DNA of 40,000 nt from Prorocentrum cordatum (lineage: Eukaryota > Sar > Dinophyceae > Prorocentrales > Prorocentraceae), in NCBI GenBank assembly GCA_963575745.1, contig CAUYUJ010003880.1, forward strand, positions 17,501-57,500. Direction: 5' to 3'. The position numbers were made by a program, and so were the translations under genes. The stretch's first letter is position 1. The number at the start of each line of letters is the position of its first letter. Positions 1-9,679 of the stretch are shown here, one piece after another. The notes beneath the pieces are model-generated. The model was given only the letters and a program-made list of their open reading frames with translations. It did not search any database and was not told the origin of the DNA.

Positions 1-440
1 CCCGAGTCGCCGAACGACCGCTCGTGGACGCCCAAGAGAGGCCCAAGACGGCCCGAGAGACCCCCCAATCACCAATTTTAGTAAGGTTTTGGAGAGATTC
101 TGGCCTTCAGCCTTTGCGGCTGTCCGACGTTCCAGGCCGGCTCTATAGGCCCCCAAGAGCGCCACAAGACGGCCTAAGAGGGCCCCCGGACGGCCCTGGA
201 GGCGCCCCAGAGAGCCCCAAGTCGGCCCCAAGATGCGCCCAAGAGGGGGACCACGACTCCAAAGTTCGACCCTCCCGTTGAAGAGTGCCCCATGAGGCAC
301 CAAGGAGCTCCCCAGCGGCCCCAGGAGGCCCCCGAGAGGCACCCAGGAGACCCAAACAAGGCCTCAAGAGGCCACCAGACAGCCCCGAGGAGGTTCCACA
401 ACGGTCTCAAAATGGCTACCGAGAAGCTGCGAAACTGCCT
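1..440. repeat. GC-rich interspersed spacer repeat (CCAAGA family)
   Basis: The stretch is a loose string of 10-14-nt words of the type CCAAGAGGCCC, CCAAGACGGCCC and GCGCCCAAGA with no fixed phase. It is open in several frames on both strands only because stop codons are rare in it. The predicted peptides are Pro/Arg/Gly-rich with no domain. I see no gene. The same word family fills most of the first 12.3 kb, so this is a dispersed spacer class of this genome. Confidence 0.75.
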
Positions 441-531
441 TCACGACGTCCCTGACAGGCCAACCACGAGATCCAAACCAACTGCCCTGAGGCCTCTGAC
501 CCACCACCTAGGGCACCCGCCGCCCGCCCGC

Positions 532-816
532 CGTCCGCGTAGCACGCATCACTCTGTACTCAACAGCTTCAGTCTCCAAGACAGCACCCTGTTGTCAACA
601 GCCCCCGTCTTCAAGGCAACACCCTGTACTCAACAAGCTCCCGCTGCAAGAGAGCACCCTTAAAAGGAATTCATTCAAATCCCGACCCGCCCGCCCGCCC
701 GCCACCCGCCCGCCCGCCGCCCGCCTGGCCGCTCGCCCGCCTTCCGCGTAGCACGCGCCACCCTGCGCTCAACAGCCTCCGCCTCCAAGACAACACCTAG
801 CATTCAACAGCCCCCA
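532..816 (+). repeat. Duplicated CTCAACAGC module around a CCCG run
   Basis: A module starting CCGCGTAGCACGC, followed by CTCAACAGC and CTCCAAGACAACACC words, occurs from about 532 and again from about 740. The first copy holds three ~34-nt subunits (near 557, 596 and 630), the second about two. Between them at 682-738 is a CCCG/CCCGCC simple repeat. No coding potential is recognised. Confidence 0.6.
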
Positions 817-849
817 GGGTTCCCGGGACTGCCCGGGCCCGCTCCCGGA

Positions 850-1660
850 CGGCGTCAGATGCCCTTCAGATCGCTCCCATACGGCCGAAGAGGCTCCCAA
901 GGAAAGACCAGAGACGGCCCAGGAGGCTCCCCAAAAGGGCCTCGAGAGGGCCTCGGAACCCTTTTGGGGAGCCTCGAGAGCCTCGAGAGCGCCCCAAAAG
1001 AGCCCCAAGAGCGACCCAAGAGGGCCCGAAGAGCGCGACATTTCAGGGTCTCCAGCCTGAGCGGCTCCGCCCCCAGAGGCCATCAAGAGGCTCCCAAGAA
1101 GCCCCGTGAGGCTCCCAAGAGGCCCCCCAGAAGCCCCAATAAGCTCCCAAGGGCCCCCCAGGGAAACCCCCTGCGGGGCCCAAGAGACTTCGGTAAATCG
1201 TATTCCCCAGAGCTTTCCGGGAACATGATTCCTTGGGCTTCCGCCCACCGCCCCAACCATGTTTCCAATAGGCTTGCCGACAAGGCCAAAAAGGGCCCCT
1301 CGGTAAGCCCCCAGAGCCACCCCTCTTAAGAGAGCCGAACAAATCAGCCCCAGAGCATGATTCTCGGGTTGCCGCCCTCTCCCCAAACCATGTTTATAAA
1401 CGCCTGCCAGGATAACAAAAACGAGAGTCCCAAGCAGCGCCACCTGCCGCCACGCTCGGGAACGCGTCATGCCCCGAAGCCTCCGGAGGCGCCCAACGAC
1501 ATCCCAACAAATCACGTTCCCAGGAAGTCTTGCGGCCAGTTCCGCCGACGTTGAAGGAGGACGGTCCAGGACACCCAGAACTCTTCCAAACAGGCTTCCA
1601 AGAGGGCGCCGAGACAGCCCAGGGCCTCCCCCTGACGGCCCAAGAAAGCTCCAACACAGA
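850..1660. repeat. Spacer repeat block, CCAAGA family
   Basis: A second block of the degenerate CCAAGAGGC / GCCCCAAGAG words. Around 1190-1270 and 1355-1450 the words thin out into less repetitive DNA carrying CCCCAACCATGTTT near 1250 and CCCCAAACCATGTTT near 1381, which suggests an older duplication of ~130 nt. No gene is recognised; the minus-strand open frame over 769-1515 is Gly/Ser/Leu/Trp-rich and follows the repeat. Confidence 0.6.
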
Positions 1661-2317
1661 CGAACATCGGGCAGGACGAAAGGGGGGGATAGGGGAAGGG
1701 GGGGGGGGAATTTGATGCCTGCTGCTGGTCTGACACGCCGAGCAGCGTAGCTACGCTTTCCTTCCCCCGAGCGCCGATTTTCTTATTGTCTTTCCATCCC
1801 TTTCCTCTCCAGCCGCCTTCCTTCGCACTTCTGCCCGAGCATGCTTCTCGTGCGAACTCTGTGGTGTCAGAGCGGGCGCAGAACCGAGCGAGCTTCGAAG
1901 CGCGCGGTCTGGGGCGGGACTGTTCCGGCAGGGGCTCTTGGCCGTCCGGCGCAAGTGAGTCGGGTGAGGCGGTCTAGCGCTCGATCGCGGCGTTGTCGAT
2001 CCGAGCGCGTGTGCTTTGAGGCGCGGCACGACCGTTGTGTGCGAACGTGATATCACGAAGATGAGCTTCCCGCGCGTTTCGCAGCCCCTCGTCGGTTTAA
2101 CGGTCCTCCTGAGCGATGCGTCGGAGGGCGTGGGGAATCGGCATAAAGGGGGGAGTTGTTAATGGCTCAGGGCGCGCAGCGCGAGCGAAAGCACACGCGC
2201 GACGTCTGGAACACGAGCAGGCGCGACGCTTGCTGCGCCCAGCTGGGCGTTGTCTTTGATCAGCGGGAGGCCCGCGATCAACGACAGCACCCAGATGGGC
2301 GCAGCAAACTTGCGCGG
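1661..2317. other. Low-repeat intergenic stretch, no gene seen
   Basis: A G-run lies at about 1682-1710. Beyond it the DNA is CG-rich and unique-looking. At 1880-1912 is an imperfect cousin (AGAACC ... GCGCGCGGTCT) of the GC-rich hairpin module found at 5297 and 12897. Short open frames here have no recognisable domain. Confidence 0.5.
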
Positions 2318-2546
2318 GAAACTAGCTACAGCAGCTGATTCTGGGCCGTTTTCATTTCGTTTTCATATACGTGCAGCTGGGTCTGGCGCCGAACTGCGTG
2401 CGCGTAGCCAGCTAAGCGCGAAACTAGGTCTACGTAGCTATGTAGCTAGTTCCGCGCCGAACTAGCTGCCTGGAGCTAGGTTTGCGCGAAGCTAGCTGCA
2501 TGTAGCTGGTTTCCCGCCGGGCCAGCTCCATATAGCTGGTTGGGTG
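2318..2546 (+). repeat. TAGCT-palindrome minisatellite, ~36-nt units
   Basis: Five or more degenerate units alternate GCGCCGAAC or GCGCGAAAC with CTAGCTGCATGTAGCTGG-like sequence. Unit starts lie near 2389, 2417, 2454, 2489 and 2514. Nearly every unit contains AGCT, TAGCTA or CAGCTG palindromes, so either strand could fold into small hairpins. It is not coding. Confidence 0.65.
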
Positions 2547-2990
2547 CAGGGGTGATGGGGGGGAACAGGAAGAGGTAGGAGAAACGGGTTGGGGATGAGG
2601 TGAATGTTTCTTCCCACGTTTTGGGAAACGCACCCCTGCTGAGTCATGTCACGCACGCGTGCAGCCTTCGTGATTGCGTGTGTCATTGTGCGCGCGCGCG
2701 TGCGAGTGCCTCTCGTGCGCCGCCCGTTAAGAGCGTTGAGCGCGCATGGATCGACCTTGTTTCATTGGTGCGTGCGCAAACGCACGGCCAAGGTGGAACA
2801 CGCGGGGAAGGCGCCAATTGAATCTATAGTGTGGCAGGCGCGCGTGCCCCCAGCGCAGTTCCAGGCATGCGAACAAAAGGCCGCGGGCGCGTGATCTGAT
2901 TGCAAGAGTCGCCACACCTCTGCTACCATTAGCTGGGAAGGTGTAAGCGCCCACTTCACGTTAGCAAATCCCTAACCCTGTCCCTTACTA
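2547..2990. other. Intergenic DNA, no gene recognised
   Basis: CG-rich mixed sequence with a short GCGCGCGTGCG run near 2690-2705. Several short open frames overlap on both strands and none shows a motif. Spacer repeats resume at about 3000. Confidence 0.45.
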
Positions 2991-4580
2991 TCCCCCCCTT
3001 TCGTCCGTCCCGACAAAAGGGCCGCAAGAGGCCCCCAAGAGGCCCCAGAACAAGGACATATGACATCTCGTTCGAAAGCGCCCAAGATGGCCTCAGGACG
3101 GCCCACAAGGCTTCCAACGCGGCCCACAGGGACGCCAAAATTTTTGATTGCGCTTCGGTTTTGGATGGATTTCAGACACCTAACGTCGCCCCGACAGGCC
3201 CCAACGAGGGCGCCGAGACAGCCTGCCGTGGGCACGGGGCGGGGTCCGGGACGGGGCCCTCGCACCGGGGGGCCCGGGGGCCCTGCCGTGGCGCTGGGGG
3301 CCTTGTAGGGCCTTGTAAAGTCGCCCGAAGACGGCCCTAACGTTTCCATACAACGAAAACAACCAATGACCGCCCGAGATCACCCGTCAATTGGTCCCCG
3401 ACTGGCCAAGAGGCCCCAAGACGCCCCAAGAGGTCTCCAAGACGGCTCCCAAGGAGACCCAGAAGGCACAACTAATTTGTTTCCCTTATGATGTTTGATC
3501 GATTTTCGAGTTCTCGCCATTTGAGTTTCCTGACGCTCCACGACGGCCCAAGACGCTTCAATTTCCGCTCCAAGACATCCGCAGAGGCCTCGAATACCGT
3601 CACAAGACAGCCCACAGGGGTCCCAAGATGGCGCCAGAGGCTCCCAAAGCGGCCCGAGAGGGCCCCAATACGGCCCCGATATGGTTGACACGAACCGAGA
3701 ATCCGAGTTTTCCACCCTGAGAGGCTCTCAGGAGGCCCCGAAAAGCCCCTGACAGGCTCCAAGAGGCCCCAAGAAGCCCCCAGGGGGCCGAAGAGTATCC
3801 AAGACGCCTTCCACGAAGGCTCCAAGAGGCAAACATTCATGCCTTGCCATCGGTTTTTTGATTGATCTTAGAGTTTTCAGCCTTTTGGCGTCCCGCCGCT
3901 CCAAGACGGCCCAAAAAGCCCCCCAAACCAATCCAAGATGCCCAAGAGGCCTCTAACACGGTCCAAAACAGCCCGAGAGGGCACCAATACGGCCCCAAGG
4001 GGGGCCCAAGAGGGGTAAGACGAACCGAAAGTCCGAGCCTTCCACCCCGAGAGGCTCTCAGGAAGCCCCAGAGGCTCCCAAATGGGACCCAAGAGGCCCT
4101 CGAGAAACTCCCCAGAAGGCCGAAGAGGTTCCAAGAAACATTGTTTTCCCATCAGCTTTTGATGGATTTTAGAGTGCCCACCTTTTTGGCATCCCGACTC
4201 TCCAAGACGGCCCAAATGGCCTCCACGGCCGCTCCAAGATAGCCGAAGAGGCCTCCAAGAGGGCCCCAGGACGGCCCACGAGGGCCCCAAGACGGTGCCC
4301 GAGGCGCCCAAGACGGCCCGTGAGTGCCCCAAGAGGGCATCAAGAGAATCCCAATAAGGGGAATGCGAACCCAACAGCAGAGCTTTCCGCCCTAAGAGGC
4401 CCACAGGGGGCCCCAGGAGTCCCCAAGTGGTCCGACGAGGCCCCCCAAAGCCTTCCACCAGGCCCCAAAAGGCTCACAGGAGACGCACACGGGGCCCCAA
4501 GATTGCCGAGCGGTGCTCTCGATGCATCAAGATTGCTTTCAGGAGGCCCCGGGAGGCTTCCGGATTGCCCCAATGTGGTC
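2991..4580. repeat. Spacer repeat block with ~350-nt higher-order units
   Basis: CCAAGA-family words are organised into longer units. A conserved AT-richer block (TTTTTGATTG ... GATTTTAGAGT ... CCTTTTTGGC ... CTCCAAGACGGCCC) recurs at about 3123-3200, 3480-3560, 3838-3912 and 4138-4212. A second block (ACGAACCGA ... CCGAG ... TTCCACC ... GAGAGGCTCTCAGGA) recurs at about 3675-3745, 4018-4070 and, weaker, 4365-4405. The spacing of roughly 300-360 nt points to tandem amplification of a composite unit. No gene is recognised. Confidence 0.65.
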
Positions 4581-4979
4581 TCAAGCTGGGCCTCCACGCA
4601 GCCACGCGGCCTCTGGGCTGAACTCCGCGGCCTTGGGGAGCTGTCCCTGTGGCTGATCCCGAGGCGGCTCATCGTAGCTGCCGTTGTGGGAGTCCTCACT
4701 CTCCCGAGTAATTTCCTGAACCCCACTCCCTGTGCCCTGCGCAGGGCGTTTCTTCACTGACGCGGTCTCTGGGCTGAACTCCGCGGCAGGCCTCTTCGTT
4801 GGTGCTCTCTGCGCTGCAGGGCGCTTCTTGACTGACGCGGCCTCGCCCTGACTTGAAGCGCCTTTTTTAGCTCTGATCCTCCTGACCTCCTCACTCGTCA
4901 AGGCGCCCTTGCCCTGAGGGACTCCGTGCTCGAAATAATCTACTGAATACTCTTGCTGACATTGTGGAACTGAAGACAT
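4581..4979 (-). CDS. Hypothetical Lys/Arg/Pro-rich protein fragment with KKRPA repeats
   Basis: I do not recognise this 132-codon frame, but its composition differs from the shadow frames around it. It has acidic, Gln, Tyr and Phe residues near the N-terminus, then a region with ALTSEEVRRIRAKKG (about residues 26-40). Two repeated units follow, containing ASVKKRPA (about 48-55 and 73-80) and AAEFSPE (near 65 and 117). The DNA carries matching duplications (GGGCTGAACTCCGCGGC at about 4616 and 4772), so the protein repeat reflects tandem duplication. The chosen start is the first Met after less coding-like sequence. The C-terminal part runs into spacer repeats, which suggests a truncated gene or an exon. 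A basic low-complexity nuclear protein is possible but not shown. Confidence 0.35.
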   Translation of the reverse strand: MSSVPQCQQEYSVDYFEHGVPQGKGALTSEEVRRIRAKKGASSQGEAASVKKRPAAQRAPTKRPAAEFSPETASVKKRPAQGTGSGVQEITRESEDSHNGSYDEPPRDQPQGQLPKAAEFSPEAAWLRGGPA

Positions 4980-5296
4980 TGCAAAACTGGAGCTTGCGTG
5001 AGAAGCTCAACACTCTGGAGCTCTTCTGAACCAAAACGCCCACTGAAGACGGCCAATTGATTGCTTCAGACTGCAGAACATAACTTTCCGACTGCCCGGA
5101 GAACCTTGACGATGCCCCCAGTGCCTCCAACAGCCAATTGAGGAAGCACGGAGAAACCCCCAGAAACCTTTCCTTCAGATGCCCCAACGAAGACCCAAGC
5201 GGTTCCCAAGAGGCCTTCAGGAGGCACGGCGACTATGTCACGTGCCTATGCTTGATAGCGCTGTCCAAGATCTTTTAGCGCGCCCCCAGCCCGGGC
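4980..5296. other. Intergenic, no gene recognised
   Basis: Moderately AT-richer DNA upstream (on the minus strand) of the KKRPA frame, passing into a few CCAAGA-family words at about 5185-5225. A minus-strand open frame at 4891-5187 overlaps the KKRPA frame and shows no motif. Any 5' exon or promoter of the minus-strand frame would lie here, but I see no signal I can name. Confidence 0.4.
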
Positions 5297-5349
5297 TAGA
5301 ACCTGAGCGCGCGCGAAGCGCGCGCGCGAAGCGCGCGCGATGGTTCTGG
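5297..5349. repeat. GC-rich hairpin module (AGAACC...GGTTCT)
   Basis: Arms AGAACC (5298-5303) and GGTTCT (5342-5347) enclose alternating GCGCGCGAAGCGCGCG sequence that is itself self-complementary. A second copy with the same TGAGCG / GCGCGAAGCGCGCG core lies at 12897-12934. In both places the module is followed at once by a pyrimidine/AT microsatellite. Confidence 0.6.
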
Positions 5350-5356
5350 TGTGTTT

Positions 5357-5418
5357 CTTTCTCTCTCTCTCTCTCTATATATATCTCTCTCTCTATCTCT
5401 ATATATCTATATATATAA
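5357..5418 (+). repeat. CT / TA dinucleotide microsatellite
   Basis: A run of TCTCTC followed by interleaved TATATA and CTCTCT. It directly follows the GC-rich hairpin module. Confidence 0.85.
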
Positions 5419-5879
5419 GGATATCGGAGTAGGCCTGGGGGGGGGCGGGCCGGTGCCTGTACCACCCATGGCACCCCCAGTTTCCGTGGGGGTCCCAGTG
5501 TTCCCGAGACGGACCGGGCCCGCTCCGAAACGGGCCGCGACAGACTAAGGGGATCCCAGGAGGGCCCAAGACGGTCCCAAGAGGCCCCGAAGACGCCCAA
5601 GATGCCCTCAAGACGGCCGATGAGGACAGGGGCGAATTTCGTATTGTCGGTTCGTGGTCCTCCTCTGGGGCTCATGTTGGGGCCCTTTTTGGCGATCTTG
5701 GGCGCCTTTTGGGCCGTTTGGGGGCCTCTTGGGCCGTCTTGGGGAGGTCTTGCGGGCCTCTGGGGCAATCTTGGAGCGTCGGAAGACCGAAAACGCGAGA
5801 ACGCAAAAACCATACGAACACACAGTGAGGATCAATTATCTTGGCGATGGACCCAACCACATGTGTAAGTTCCGTCGGA
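5419..5879. repeat. Spacer repeats, changing orientation
   Basis: Around 5560-5625 the spacer words read CCAAGA on the plus strand. From about 5660 to 5785 the same family reads TCTTGGGCG / GGGCCTCTTGG, so it is inverted. The switch marks a rearrangement boundary inside the spacer. No gene is seen. Confidence 0.5.
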
Positions 5880-6716
5880 GTGAGTATCGTCCTCGGTGGA
5901 ACTCCCTGTGGGGCCACGAAACGTGTGAGGGGTGTGCCGAAATGGAGGCGTGTGTCCCTATGGGGCCACGATGCGTGTGAGGGGTGTGCACAATTGGAGG
6001 CGGCGGTACCATGCGAACCCTGCCACTGGGGCCTTCGGCGGAGCTCCCAAGGGGCCACGTAGCGTGTGAGGGGTGTGCCGAAATGGAACCGGCGGTGGCA
6101 TGCGAACCGTGCCACTAGGGCCTTTCGGCGGAGTTCCCCATGGGGCCATGAAGCGTGTGAGGAGTGTGCCGGAATAGAGGCGGCGGTGCCATGCGAACCC
6201 TGCCACTGGGGCCTTCGGCGAAGCTCCCTGTGGGGCCACAAAACGTGTGAGGATTGTGCCGAAATCGGGGCGGCGGTGCCATGCGACCCCTGCCACTGGG
6301 GCCTTCGGCGAAGCTCCCAAGTGGGGCCACAAAACGAATGAGGATTGTGCCGAAATCGGGGCGGCGGTGCCATGCGACCCCTGCCACTGGGGCCTTCGGC
6401 GAAGCTCCCAAGTGGCCAAAAAACGTGTGAGGGGTGTGCCGCAATGGAGGCGGTGGTGCCATGCGAACCCTGCCACTGGGGCCTTCGGCCGAGCTACCTA
6501 TTGGGCCATGAAGCGTGTGAGGAGTGTGCCGGAATAGAGGCGGCGGTGCCTTGCGAACCCTGCCATTGGGGCCTTCGGCGAAGCTCCCAAGGGGCCACGA
6601 AACGTGTGAAGGGTGTGCCGACATGGACGCGGCGGGGCCATGCGAACCCTGCCACTGGGACCTTCGGCGGAGCTCCCTATGGGGCCACGAAGTGTGTGAG
6701 GGGTGTACCGAAATTG
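5880..6716 (+). repeat. ~90-bp tandem repeat, about nine units
   Basis: Successive GTGTGAGG anchors lie at 5923, 5975, 6064, 6155, 6245, 6337 (variant), 6425, 6515, 6604 and 6694. Spacings are 88-92 after one short first unit. Each unit carries GTGCCGAAAT, GGCGGCGGTGCCATGCGA, CCTGCCACTGGGGCCTTCGG and AGCTCCC. Because 90 is a multiple of three, several frames stay open on both strands. One plus frame gives a Cys-rich 30-residue repeat (EAAVPCEPCHWGLRRSS core). Indels move the frame between units, so a translated product is unlikely. Confidence 0.85.
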
Positions 6717-6829
6717 GATGGGCATGCGGAGAGCAGAGGCAAGGATGGGAGGGGAAGGATGATAGGAGTGACGCGGAGCGCTGTCTCTTCAAAACGAGGA
6801 CCCAACACCACAGGATGGTTCGTTGCCTC

Positions 6830-7085
6830 TTTGGGCCCTCTTGGGGGTCCTCTTCGAGCGCTCTTGGGGCTTCTTTGGGGCCTCGTGGGCCGTCTTTGGG
6901 TCATCTTGGGCGCCTTGTAGCGCTCTTGGGCTGTCTTGGAGGCCTCGGGGGGGGGGGGGGAATCGGACCCCCCCGCCCCCAGGATTGAAGGGGGGGGGCG
7001 GGTTTTGAATTCCCCCCCCCGCCCCCTTTCTCCCGTGACGGAGAGGGGGGGGGGGGATTCGAACCCCCCCCCTCTCCCCCCTCTT
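6830..7085. repeat. Inverted spacer words and G/C homopolymer hairpins
   Basis: Spacer words read TCTTGGGGCC here (inverted orientation). From 6944 there are long G and C runs that face each other: G-run 6947-6960 against C-runs near 6968-6979, GGGGGGG at 6991 against CCCCCCCCC at 7012, and G-run 7046 with GATTCGAA and C-run 7064. The last is a perfect GC hairpin around TTCGAA. No gene. Confidence 0.6.
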
Positions 7086-7187
7086 CCCCTCCTTGTCCTC
7101 TCTCCCTCTCTTCGGGACGGCGCTGGCGTCGGCGGAGACCGTCGAAACGGCATTGGGGGCGCTTGCGTCGAAAGGTGTTTGCCCATG

Positions 7188-7316
7188 GCCTTCGGGCCTT
7201 CCAGCCACCGTGCCTTGGTTTTGGGTCAGAGTCCTAATGGATGCTTCTTGGGGTCTCGTCGGAGGGCTCTCGGGGGCCATTGAGGGACATTTGTGAAGCC
7301 TCCTGGGCGCCTCTTG
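7188..7316 (+). repeat. Left direct repeat flanking the GGT array
   Basis: About 129 nt that reappears at 8908-9031. Shared words include GCCACCGTG, CTTGG.TTTGGGT, CTAATGGATGC, GGGGTCT and CTGGGCGCCTCT, in the same order and orientation. By eye the two copies are about three-quarters identical. Confidence 0.65.
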
Positions 7317-7337
7317 GTTGTCTCTTGGGGCCTCTCT

Positions 7338-8907
7338 GAGGATGTGGCGGTGGTGGGTTGAAGTGGTGGTGGTGGTGGTGGTGGCAGTGGTGGTGGAGGT
7401 GGTGGTGGTGGTGGTAGTGGGGTGGTTGGTGGTGGTTGTGGTGGTGGTTGTGGTGGAGGTGGTGGAGAAGGTGGTGTGGTGGCGTGTGGTGGTGGTGGTC
7501 GTTGTGGTGGTGGGTTGTGGTGGTGATGTTGGTGGCGGTGGTGGTGTGGTGGTTAGACCTGGTGATTGTGGTGGTGGTAGTGGTTGTGGCGCGAGGTAGG
7601 TTGAGGTGGTGGTAGTGGTGGTGGCGGTGGTGGTGGTTGTTCTGGTGGTTGTGGTGGTGTGGTGTTTTGTTGTGGTGGTTGTGGTGCTGGGTGCTGGTGG
7701 TGGTGGTGGGTTGTGGTGGTGGTAGTGGTGGCGCTTGTGGTGGTCGTGGATGTGGTGTGGTGGTTTGTTGTTGTGGTGTTGGTTGTGGTGGTGGTCGTGG
7801 TGGTGGTGGGATGTGGTGGTGGTCGTGGTGGTGGGTTGTGGTGGTGGAGGTAGTGGTGTGGTGGCAGTTGTGGTGGTGGTGGTAGTTGTGGTGGTGAGTT
7901 GTGGTTGTGGTAGTGATGGTGGCGGTGGTGGTGTAGTTGTGTGTGGTTGTGGCTGTGGTTGTGGTGGTGGTAGTGGTTGTGGCGGGAGGTAGGTTGTGGT
8001 GGTAGTAGTGGTGATGGTGGTTGTGGTTGTGGTGGTGGTGGTGGTGGTGTGGTGTTTTGTTGTGGTGGTTGAAGTGGTGGTAGTGTGGTGGTGGTGGTGG
8101 TGCTGGTGGTGGTGGTGTGGTGGTTTGTGGCGGTGGTGGTGGTGGGTTGTGGTGGTAGTGGTGGTGGTGGTGGTCGTGGTTGTGGTGTGGTGGTTTCTTG
8201 TGGTGGTGGTGGTTGTGGTGGTGGTGGGATGTGGTGGTGGTCGTGGTGGTGGGTTGTGGTGGTGGTGGTTTGTGGTGGTGGTGGTGGGGTGGTTGTGTGG
8301 TGGTGTGGTTGTGGTGGACGACGTGTGGTGGTTTGTGGTTTCGGTGGTTTGTGGTGGTGATAGTGGTGGTGGTAGTGGTGCGGTGGTGGTGGTGGTGGTG
8401 AATTGTGGTTGTGGAGGTAGGCGTGGTGGGACGTGCTGGTGTTGGTGGTGGTGGGTGGTTGTGGTGGTGGTAGTGGTGGCGGTGGTGGTGGTTTGTGGTG
8501 GTTGTGAGTGGTTTGTGGGTTTTGGTGGTGATGTGGTGGCGGTGGCAGTGGTGGCGAGGTGATTTGTGGTGGTAGAGGTAGTGGTGGTGGTGCTGTTGGT
8601 GGAGGTGCTGGTGGTGGGGGTCGGTTGGTGGTTGTGGTGGTGGTGGCGGTGGTTGTTGTGGTGGCGGTGGTGTGGTAGTTTGTAATGGTGGTGATGGGTT
8701 GTGGTGGTGGTGGGTTGTGGTGGCGGCGGTGGTGGTGGAGTGGTGGTTTATGGTGGTGGTTGTGGTGTTATGGTGGTTTGTGGTGGGTGGTGGTGGTGGT
8801 GGTGGCCGTTGTGGTGGTGGTTGTGGTGTAGTGGTTTGTGGTGGTCGTGGTTGTTGTTGTGGTAGGTTGCGTTGTTGTGGTGTGGTGGTTTGTGGTGGTG
8901 ATGGTGT
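7338..8907 (+). repeat. 1.5-kb GGT / TGG simple-sequence array
   Basis: Almost pure G and T on the plus strand (GGTGGTGGT, TTGTGGTGG, GTGGTGTGG), with very few C or A bases. The strand asymmetry and regularly spaced GG pairs make it a candidate G-quadruplex-forming tract. Open frames through it (poly Val/Gly/Trp) are repeat artefacts. Confidence 0.9.
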
Positions 8908-9031
8908 GGCTTTCGGGTCCTGCCGCCACCGTGTCTTGGCTTTGGGTTACAGTTCTAATGGATGCGTCAGAGGGGTCTAGGGGGCGTCTGAGGGGCATGT
9001 GTGAGGTTTTGCTGGGCGCCTCTGAGGCGTC
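8908..9031 (+). repeat. Right direct repeat flanking the GGT array
   Basis: Second copy of the segment at 7188-7316, ending in the same CTGGGCGCCTCT word. The two copies enclose the GGT array exactly, with little other sequence between. The array therefore probably expanded inside one duplicated segment, or between two neighbouring copies of it. Confidence 0.65.
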
Positions 9032-9490
9032 TCCTTGAACTTCCGAAGGACCCCCCGTGGCTTTTGGGGAGCGACCGCTCGATATGGCGATTTAAATTTT
9101 CCCGCTGCGGCCTGGCTCTCCCTGGTCATCGTCGCTGTTTCCCCGCCGTTGGTGCTGCCGGCCCCCGCCGGCGCAGGCGCCAACACCGGCACGGGGGGTG
9201 TTCGACCACCCACCCTCCGGAGAGCCGGAAGAGAAAATATTGGGGGAGTTGGAATATTCTATTTCTTTCCCGGGGGTAGGGAGGTTTGAACCCCCCCCTT
9301 GGGAGGGGTGGAGTTACGGGGGAGGGGGGAGTGTCCCCCTGGTTCTGATCGACGGTGCCGAATGTTGGGAACCCCCCCCTGGGTTCGAAACGCGCAGCCG
9401 AATGTTCCCAAGGCAAGCGCTCGTGAGAAGCACTCTCTCGGCCCACGAGGTGCCCGATAGGGCCCCAACGTAGCCCAGTAGAGGGCTCCA
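9032..9490. other. Intergenic, with facing G/C runs
   Basis: 9032-9235 is mixed GC-rich DNA without a recognisable gene. 9275-9400 carries C- and G-runs around TTTGAACCCC and GGGTTCGAAAC words, similar in style to the hairpins at 6944-7085. These resemble a tRNA T-arm consensus only superficially, and no acceptor or D-arm can be built around them. Confidence 0.4.
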
Positions 9491-9512
9491 CGAGAGAGAG
9501 AGAGAGAGAGAA
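9491..9512 (+). repeat. GA dinucleotide microsatellite
   Basis: Ten or so GA units beginning at the CGAGAGAG after position 9490. Confidence 0.9.
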
Positions 9513-9679
9513 CTCGAATTGAGATTCCGAGCCATCCCGCCCAAGGAGACCCCCGAAATCGCCTTCAGGCCCCAAGAGGCCGGCCCAAAAGAGGCCCCCA
9601 AACGACCCCCAATATGCTTCAAAACTGCGGCTCCCCAGAGGCTTCCCAAGAACCCCAACAGACATCCAAGCGACCTCTG

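Noticed and set aside
405-426. Possible minus-strand spliced-leader relic (CAAAATGGCTACCGA)
   Set aside because: Only a core of about 12 bases matches, and the spacer family itself produces AAGATGGC-type words. Too weak to call.
7046-7075. tRNA T-arm-like GATTCGAA hairpin
   Set aside because: It is just facing G and C runs around TTCGAA. No anticodon arm, D-arm or acceptor pairing can be placed.
7318-8562. Val/Gly/Trp-rich long open frames
   Set aside because: They are translations of GGT repeats in several frames at once. No start context, domain or normal composition.
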